Part shown: one piece after another, positions 58,001 to 64,000 of the stretch | How positions within the stretch are numbered: position 1 is the stretch's first letter | Layout: each line of letters begins with the position of its first letter | NCBI GenBank assembly: GCA_946811695.1 | Contig: OX328124.1 | Location: 31,681,648-31,745,647 of the forward strand | Direction of reading: 5' to 3' | Length of the DNA: 64,000 bases | Source: Gonocerus acuteangulatus | Lineage: Eukaryota; Arthropoda; Insecta; Hemiptera; Coreidae | Translations under genes and position numbers: made by a program | Notes under the pieces: generated by a model | Told to the model about the DNA's origin: nothing | The model's database searches: none | What the model saw: only the letters and a program-made list of their open reading frames with translations

Positions 58001-61000
58001 ATGCCCTAAAGGATCTAGGCTACAATGTTAGAAGAATAACAAATGTTCGCCACCCGACAACTAAAGCACAACTCCCACTATTTTTCGTGGACCTAGAAAA
58101 ATCTGAAAAAAGCAGGGACATTTTTAAGGAAAGACATCTTCTCTACACAAAGATATCTGTAGAAGAGCCCCGTCGTCGACGAGAACTGATGCAATGCCAC
58201 AAGTGTCAGGAATATAATCACTCCAAAGGCTATTGCAAGGCCGCGTGAAATGTGGCGAACAGCACAAGTCTGAAGATTGCACGAAATCTAAAGACGCACC
58301 AGCTACCTGCGCCAACTGTGGAGAGAATCACCCAACCAATTATAAAGGATGCGATGTCTACAAGACTCTAAGGACTCTCCGGACTCAACGGCAGAGAACG
58401 AACAGCGCTTCCCGGCTCCCTCAAGCTTCAACCAGCAAGGATGTCACTCAGCCATCCACGTCAGCTACTTCAGCTCGGAGGCCAAATGTCTCGTATGCCT
58501 CTCTTCTCTCCTCTAGGCAAAAGAATGTGCTGGTAAATCCTCAACCCAATCCAATGCCAGCACAAAAACCACCAACCACCTCAACCCCAGCACAAAACCT
58601 CACACCTTCTTCCCAAACTTCCCAGAAGAATATCCCATCAGTTTCCTCTCCTAAGCCTATTAATGCTCCTCCTGTTCCTCCCACTCCTACACCCCAAGAT
58701 CCCTTCAAACTCTTTTCCTCGTTCCTAAATAAGTTGGAAACATTATTAACTCCTCTTATCTCCCTTATGACCTCCCTAATATCCGACATTCTTCCGAAAC
58801 TTCTTAAATGACTTCCTTTAATCCCAATTCCCTCACCATAATCCTATGGAATGCTAACGGACTTATCTCACGACGACTCGAGCTTGAACTCCTACTTACA
58901 GAAAAAAACATCGACATCGCACTGATTACAGAAACACACCTACTTACCACAAACTACTTTTCAATCCCAGGCTATGTGTGCTACAGGGCAGATCATCCCT
59001 CCGATTCCCGGCATGGAGATGCTGTTATGGTGAAAAGTTCGTTGGCTCACTTTTCACATTCCACTTTCTCGACAGATAGCATGCAGGTAAGTTCAATCTC
59101 CCTTTCCCTTTCTTCCTACAATATAATTGTTTCTGCGGCGTATTTTTCCCCAAATTTCACCATCTACCCTCCTGAATATCTCACTCTATTCCAATCCTTT
59201 GGTCCTCGCTTTCTCATAGGGGCTGATTTCAATGCGAAACATCCCAGATGGGGAAGCCGTCTAACCAATCCTCGTGGCAGAATTCTGTATGACATCCTTC
59301 AATCCCAAAATTATGACTCCATTTTCTCTGATTCCCCTTCATACTGGCCAACCGATCCCTCTCGCACTACCGACCTTGTCGATTTCTTCATCGCTTCTGG
59401 CCTAAGGGGTATATCATACTCAACTCAGTCACTGCTTGAACTCTCATCCGATCACTCAGCCATCTTACTCGTCCTGAATACCTCTCCTCTACCACGCTCC
59501 AGCAATCCCATTCTCACACCAGGGCCTATGAACTGGAAGTTGTTTCGTCAACAACTCTCTCAACTCATAGACCTCAACGTTCCTCTGAAAACCTCATCCG
59601 ACGTGGACGAGGCTGTATTGATGTTCACAAAAGCCATACAAGACAGTGCTCAAAGCTCAAGCAGGCCAAGAACTCGTCTTCCTTTTCACCCTAAGCCTCA
59701 ACTCCCAGATCACATCCTTAATCTCTTGTCAGCTAAGCGCCGAGCAAGAGCTCGTTGGCAGAGGTTTCGTTACCCATCTGACCACACTTCCTTCAATCGA
59801 CTTACTCGCCTCCTAAAAAAAGCCTTATCCCAATTCCGATCTGAATCCTTCAATGATTACCTCCAATCACTCACCACCGAAGACAACTCTCTGTGGCAAG
59901 CCACCCGTAAAATCCTAAAATTCCATTCCGTTCCTCAAACTCTTCAACGCAGTGACGGAACTTGGGCTAGAAGTGATGAAGACAAAGCCGAATTATTCGC
60001 TTCCCACCTGGAATCCACTTTTTCCCCTCACCCAGAAACCAGCTCCTCCCAAGACCTAGAAATACACGATTACCTGAATAGCCCTCTTCCACTCTCTCTT
60101 CCTCCTAAAGCATTCCATCCTGCAGAAGTTAAATACATTATCAGACACCTCCCAAGAAAATCTCCCGGCTACGACCTTATAACAGCCCTAATCCTAAAAA
60201 ATCTACCTCACAAAGCAATTATTTTCCTCACCAACATATTCAATTCAATCCTAAGAACCACCCACTTCCCAAATCCATGGAAGCACTCAATAATAATCCT
60301 TATACCGAAACCCCAGAAATCTCCCAAGATTCCATCATCGTATCGTCCTATCAGTTTGCTCCCAATCATGTCCAAAATGTTTGAAAAACTTCTCCTAAAA
60401 AGAATTCTGTCCACGATCCCTCCCAATTCCTTACCTGATCACCAATTTGGTTTTCGTCCTCAGCATTCAACCATCCAACAATGCTTTAGCGTTGTTGACA
60501 CCATATCCCACGCGCTTGAAAGTAGAAACTACTGCACGAGTGCCTTTCTCGAGGTCGCCCAAGCGTTCGATCGTGTTTGGCACCCGGGGTTGTTATACAA
60601 AGTAAAGCGCATACTTCCTCACACATATTTCCTAATCCTGCAATCCTATTTATCTAAGCGCTCCTTCCAAGTAAGATCTGGTTCCGCACTGTCTAGTTCC
60701 CATCCCATTTCCTCCGGAGTACCACAGGGAAGTATTCTTGGTCCCCTCCTTTACCTTTTGTACACCGCAGACATCCCCACCCATCCCAGCACCCACTTAT
60801 GCTGATGATACGGCCATTTTTTCTTCTTCTCCTGATCCCGTAACTGCTTCCTTTCATCTACAAGAACACCTGGAGTCTATCGAGCACTGGTGCAACAAGT
60901 GGAAAATTAAGGTGAATCCTCAAAAATGCTGCCACATTACATTCACCCTCAATAAGAGAGCCTGCCCACCAGTCGTCATATTTAGCCACGAACTCCCCAT

Positions 61001-62297
61001 ATCCAACGAGATGCGCTACCTGGGATTATTACTGGACAGTAGACTCACTTGGAACCCTCACACCCGACTAAAAAGACAGGAACTGAACAGGAGATACGGA
61101 CTCTTACGATGACTACTGGGACCTTCATCAAAACTGACAATACACAACAAACTCATTGTATACAAAACCATAATCCGACCTATTTGGACTTACGGACTTG
61201 AACTCTGGGGAACAACTAAAACTTCTAACATACAAAGAATACAGGCATTCCAATCCAAAGTCCTTCGCAAAATAGTCAATGCTCCTTTTTACGTTTCCAA
61301 TAAAACTCTTCACAATGACCTAAACATCCCTTCCGTTCAAGAACTGGCAAAATCCCGATTCCTAACCTTTCATTCCAAATTGTCCTTCCATCCCAATCCC
61401 AGAGCACAAACACTTTCCTCCCAAACCCACCTATAAACCCCCCCTAGAAGGCTCAAGAGACATTGGCCAGCTAAATGACTAGTGGAGAAAAAATATATTC
61501 CAAAACTAGGAAGTACCAATATTGATTGGCTTCTTCCATAAGTGTTATTATCATTATTATTTGTTACTATTATTATTATTATTTTTTCTTCGTCTTTACT
61601 TATATATTATTTAGTTATTTTCATTTATTTTATTATGATTACCATTTATTCATATATTTACATTTAAATTATTTTGTTATTTCTTTTTTATTTTATTTTA
61701 TTTATTTAATTTAATTTTATTTCTTTTTATTTATTTATTTATTTATTTTTTTTTACTTTGTTGTCAGTTGTATTAATCAACTTTTGTATATATCATTAAT
61801 CATATTTGTGAGCAAACTTAACCAATGTACTTAAAAATGTACAGATGTTAAATAAACGTATTATTTAAAAAAAACAAAAAAAAAAAAAACGAGATTACCC
61901 GTCAGTACCCATCATCTTATTGACCTAATAAACTACTTGTTTCCCTACATGAACTTTGGAAACACGCAAGGGAGAGTATATGTATATTTCCTAGAAAGCC
62001 TGAATGAAACCCTGTCACTGGCGCACAGGGCAAATCGCCATTGCCGCGGAAGCTCATAAAAAATTAAATGTCAAATTACTTGCATACATGTTGGAAGAAG
62101 TCCTTGAGCGTTCCGAAAGCTAAGTTTGCCTTGTAGATGTGTCTATTGCCGTTGATGTAGTCGAATATTGCCTTATAGTTTCTGTATTGCTGAAGCCATT
62201 CCGATTCGTTGTTGAACCTGAAGTCTCCTCCGAGTGTAACAAGGACAACATTGCCGTTTGTCAGGCTCCCCATTCGGCCGTATTGTCCAAGAAGAAC
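53189..62297 (-). CDS. MAN2A: Golgi alpha-mannosidase II-like GH38 enzyme, C-terminal part
   Basis: Exons 62088-62297 and 53189-55021 join in phase 0 (DFFQH to VNESN), giving 680 residues of a protein that is usually about 1,100 aa. Golgi alpha-mannosidase II trims two mannoses from GlcNAcMan5GlcNAc2 during N-glycan maturation in the Golgi lumen. Family blocks are FRFNNESEW...AFGTLKDFF, GDFFPYAD...YWTGFYSTRP, ALFQHHDGITGTAKARVMKD (metal/active-site HHD), SGAYLFKP, YFPMTTMAYLKN, HGVASLSDGSMEVMLDRR and DDKRGLEEGVEDS. These fit MAN2A better than lysosomal MAN2B1. The nucleophile exon lies beyond the right edge. One motif reads GGD where GDD is expected. The 7.07 kb intron hosts a LINE on the opposite strand. 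Confidence 0.9.
55085..55290. mobile_element. Penelope-like terminal repeat fragment
   Basis: CTACATGTCTCACGCC, AATTACAGCCTTAACC and AAGTTTAGACTGATAAGAT align in order with 34460-34590. The hammerhead core is destroyed in this copy. Confidence 0.55.
55312..55680. repeat. R-family repeat fragment
   Basis: TTCCGACTCGCAGAAACTGC and CTTAGCGAGTTTTCC match the start of the repeat at 43729. TCCAAACGTAAC and ATGATTCAACTGAATCC match its later modules. Confidence 0.7.
55690..56470. other. GC-richer unidentified block
   Basis: The base composition is clearly richer in G and C than its surroundings. It has a G-run near 55754-55767, open stretches in several frames but no family I recognise, and a poly-T region at 56297-56350. 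It may be the body of an unidentified retroelement. Confidence 0.35.
56488..56538 (+). mobile_element. 51-bp SINE tail with its own TSD
   Basis: Only the CGGCGCTAATGGCCTAGATT ... GATGCGCCGTT hairpin tail and A-run are present, flanked by a 9-bp TSD (TATATTTGT) at 56479-56487 and 56539-56547. It is an extremely 5'-truncated insertion. Confidence 0.8.
56950..57060 (-). mobile_element. Penelope-like terminal repeat fragment
   Basis: The minus strand carries the CTGAAGAGG hammerhead core within a short terminal-repeat-like context. The boundaries are uncertain. Confidence 0.45.
56969..57010 (-). ncRNA. Hammerhead-ribozyme-like motif D
   Basis: Minus strand: GCCC, CUGAAGA, helix II GUGC/GCAC around a GAUAUGAU loop, GUAAC, AUUUU, GGGC. 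Helix I and helix II are each fully paired over 4 bp but use different bases from motifs A and B. One core change (GAAA to GUAA) probably abolishes cleavage. Confidence 0.5.
57066..57215 (+). repeat. R-family 3' end, LINE target
   Basis: TTTGAGCCACCGTTATTTTC and AGGAACGCGCTAAAAA match the end of the repeat at 45838-45978. The LINE at 57223 integrated at this end. Confidence 0.75.
57508..58811 (+). pseudogene. LINE ORF1 (Gag-like, CCHC zinc knuckles), frameshifted
   Basis: The ATG at 57508 opens MSTTMDSEQQLTFLE. A PRE/C2HC-type region (YRVVIRNLHYSTPPEDIADA, VRRITNVRHPTTKAQLPLFF) precedes the knuckles CHKCQEYNHSKGYC, a damaged one ending KCGEQHKSEDC, and CANCGENHPTNYKGC. The reading frame shifts between the first and second knuckle, near 58245, where one cysteine codon appears lost. 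A proline/serine-rich tail follows. Confidence 0.9.
58808..61478 (+). pseudogene. LINE ORF2 (endonuclease-reverse transcriptase), broken
   Basis: The endonuclease shows ILWNANGL, ALITETHL, IGADFNAKHPRWGSR and LSSDHSAIL. The RT shows YRPISLLPIMSKMFEKLLL, FLEVAQAFDRVWHPGL (motif A with E for the catalytic D), SSGVPQGSILGPLLYLLYTA and, after a frameshift near 60790, TYADDTAIFS. A TGA at 61110 interrupts RYGLLR-LLGPSSKLTIHNKL. The original end is near 61478, after RRLKRHWPAK. Confidence 0.93.
62088..62297 (-). CDS. MAN2A: MAN2A-like penultimate exon
   Basis: 70 codons between acceptor TTTGTTTTAG and donor GTATGC. It encodes VVLVTLGGDFRFNNESEWLQ and NYKAIFDYINGN...LAFGTLKDFF, equivalent to KVLLAPLGDDFRYCEYTEWD in the human enzyme. 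Confidence 0.88.
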
Positions 62298-62448
62298 CTA
62301 AAACAAATGTAATTTCGGTTATTATTGATTGAGTACAATGTATAAAATTAGGGATCTAATTGAACTATGGGATTAAATTTTGATATAATTGGTGAGCATT
62401 ACGCGTTCATAAACATTACAATAAAGCGCATATATACCGAGATTTTAG

Positions 62449-62580
62449 CGCGGTTCCTCCCTCCCCCATAGGGAGGAACCCCGCTTATAAGGTTGATACA
62501 ATGAAACAATCCGGAAGTGCCGACTAGAAAATTTCGCGTTTCAGAACCCCTAGAGACCGAAAATAACGGTGGTTCAAATT

Positions 62581-62623
<43 letters not shown>

Positions 62624-63280
62624 CTGTTCGCTCATTTCTGGCTTCCCTGATGGTCCGATTTTGAGGAAATTTGGTACAAAAATCCGTCGTCCAATTTGAA
62701 AGGTCAAGTTCGTTAACCAGCAAAATCCGCCCACTGGAAGATGGCGTTTGGGGCGAAATTCGCGCAGAAAAAATCGTAACGCTTACGTTTTTGAGTTCAT
62801 AAGCTTGTAAGTACTCTTTTTATAGGCTTCTTGGGCTAGGAAAACGAATGAAATCATTTTCAAGGCGATAGCTTTAACCGTTTTCGAGAAAATTGGAAAA
62901 ATAGTTTTTGAATACCGTTTTTGGTTTGGGTACTTAGAATCTCGGGATCCAGTTGAAACATTATCTGCATGTTCTTCTTTCATTAAAACTAATATGTTGA
63001 AAGTTTTGTTACGTTTGGAGTTAAGGAAGGGTTAGAATAAAGTATTTTATTAACAGACATGAAAAGTTTTGGGAACTTTGTATACTTTCATTAATATCTC
63101 GAACACGGTTGGGAAATCGTGGTAAGTAGATAGAAATTATCTGAAAGCTCTATAAATTCTCTACAAAAAAGATTCTGAAACAATTTTTGATTAGGTGATG
63201 TCAATCGGAGAAATAAGTGCTTAAACTTTGAAGTGATTAATTTCGTTTATTCGAATGGTTCTTTTGTCTGTTTTTATTCC
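62449..63280 (-). repeat. R-family repeat, inverted copy of 44.4-46.0 kb
   Basis: Starting TTTTAGCGCGGTTCC, the block is the near-identical reverse complement of 45340-45978. It continues with ACCGTTTTCGAGAAAATTGG and module sequences out to about 63280. The intervening TA tract differs in length. Confidence 0.88.
62581..62619. repeat. TA microsatellite
   Basis: TA tract inside the inverted R repeat. Confidence 0.95.
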
Positions 63281-63701
63281 TTTTTATTTTTTAATTGCTT
63301 ATAGTTGGGTAATGTATTTGACAATAAAACAGATTAGGTAAAATAAGATAAACAATTCATTGTTAGAAATATAGCTTGCCAAGAGAAAGAGATTCGATGA
63401 CGTCTTTTGAATATTTTCAATTGCCTTCCTGCTGTTGGTTTTTTTTATTTTATTTTTCAATTGATTTTATTTGTAGAATTTTTACTATAGTATAAGAACA
63501 CAGGAATATGTGAAAAATTTTGATATTTTCCAATTCCTTGAAACGTATGAAATGAAGTATCGGTAGAAGAGGAGTCTATGGTCTGAGTGCGGACCCGACC
63601 CCAGGTATAACCATAAAACCCTTTGAACAAAGGCCGAGGAAAACATTATCCACAATGGTGACTTAACTGTCAACCTTGGTCTTCCTCTGCCACCCGGCAT
63701 T

Positions 63702-63828
63702 TCCATTGGTATGTATTATCTTATTTCTTTGTAAAATTAATTAATGTTACTATTAGCTACTACCTATAGTTTTCATTGATATGTAGTTTCTTATTTCTTT
63801 GTAAAATTAATTAATGTTACTATTAGCA
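63702..63828. repeat. 70-bp-period tandem duplication
   Basis: TTATTTCTTTGTAAAATTAA and the following TTAATGTTACTATTAGC occur at 63721 and 63791. Confidence 0.9.
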
Positions 63829-64000
63829 CCTATTTACTTATATAAACTTCAGTAAAATAGCCTTTTTTTTCTTCTTTTTCTGTTATGTTTCTATTGATTT
63901 TCATTCTACTCATTCTAAGAATTTAAGACGAAATTGTTCTTTTATAATAAGTTAATTGTATTCATAGTTCTGTTACTTATCTCAATTATAAACTTCTTTT

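Larger units (their letters stand above)
57223..61884 (+). mobile_element. Jockey-like LINE, nearly full length, inactive
   Basis: This 4,662-bp element is flanked by an 11-bp TSD (AAAAACGAGAT) at 57212-57222 and 61885-61895. It has a 285-bp 5' UTR, ORF1 (nucleic-acid-binding, zinc knuckles), ORF2 (APE-type endonuclease plus RT), an AT-rich 3' UTR with AAATAAA, and poly-A. ORF1 and ORF2 overlap as ATGA at 58808-58811. A frameshift near 58245 in ORF1, another near 60790 in ORF2, a TGA at 61110-61112 and a further shift near 61435 make it dead. It lies antisense in the MAN2A intron. Confidence 0.95.

Overview
This window is AT-rich animal nuclear DNA, almost certainly arthropod. Its genes are split by GT-AG introns. 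Introns and spacers are full of microsatellites, short interspersed elements with target-site duplications (TSDs), MITEs, foldback elements and decayed non-LTR, Penelope-like and piggyBac elements. I see no bacterial operon, phage or CRISPR signal. The species cannot be fixed from sequence alone. A hemimetabolous insect or a chelicerate would fit.

Four host protein-coding loci are supported. (1) 2630-18441, plus strand: a PLEKHG5-type Rho guanine-nucleotide exchange factor, 3' part only, 14 exons that join in frame to 607 codons plus stop, with a DH domain, a PH domain and a proline-rich tail. (2) 27026-33484, plus strand: a complete inositol polyphosphate 1-phosphatase (INPP1), 5 coding exons, 351 aa. 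(3) 36693-37637, minus strand: a single-exon ELMOD2 homologue, 314 aa, convergent with INPP1. (4) 53189-62297, minus strand: the C-terminal part of a GH38 Golgi alpha-mannosidase II-like protein. Its last exon has 610 codons and its preceding exon has 70. The rest lies beyond the right edge. These genes are unrelated housekeeping or signalling genes and do not form a functional cluster.

Repeat layout. 0.2-2.1 kb: a 1.9 kb foldback element. 2.3-18 kb: PLEKHG5 introns holding a mariner-like MITE, an antisense Penelope-like reverse transcriptase, a hAT-like repeat, a pogo/Tigger-like MITE, foldbacks, a 5S-rRNA-derived SINE and a tRNA-derived SINE. 18.4-27 kb: long 3' UTR or spacer, then a decayed antisense non-LTR reverse transcriptase with a nested SINE. 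33.9-35.2 kb: Penelope-like terminal repeats with hammerhead-ribozyme-like motifs around a GIY-YIG endonuclease relic. 38-41 kb: stacked SINEs and a piggyBac remnant with a nested hAT MITE. 42.5-52.7 kb: a repeat mosaic with RNase H and RT fragments of a Jockey-like LINE, one of them apparently split by 2.5 kb of nested repeats. 55-62 kb: the large mannosidase intron, with a nearly full-length but dead Jockey-like LINE (57223-61884, 11-bp TSD). 62.4-63.3 kb: an inverted copy of the repeat at about 44.4-46.0 kb.

The most notable observations are the recurring hammerhead-like motifs with compensatory helix changes, SINE families with different Pol III heads that share one 3' hairpin tail, and a GDD-to-GGD change at a probable catalytic motif of the mannosidase.
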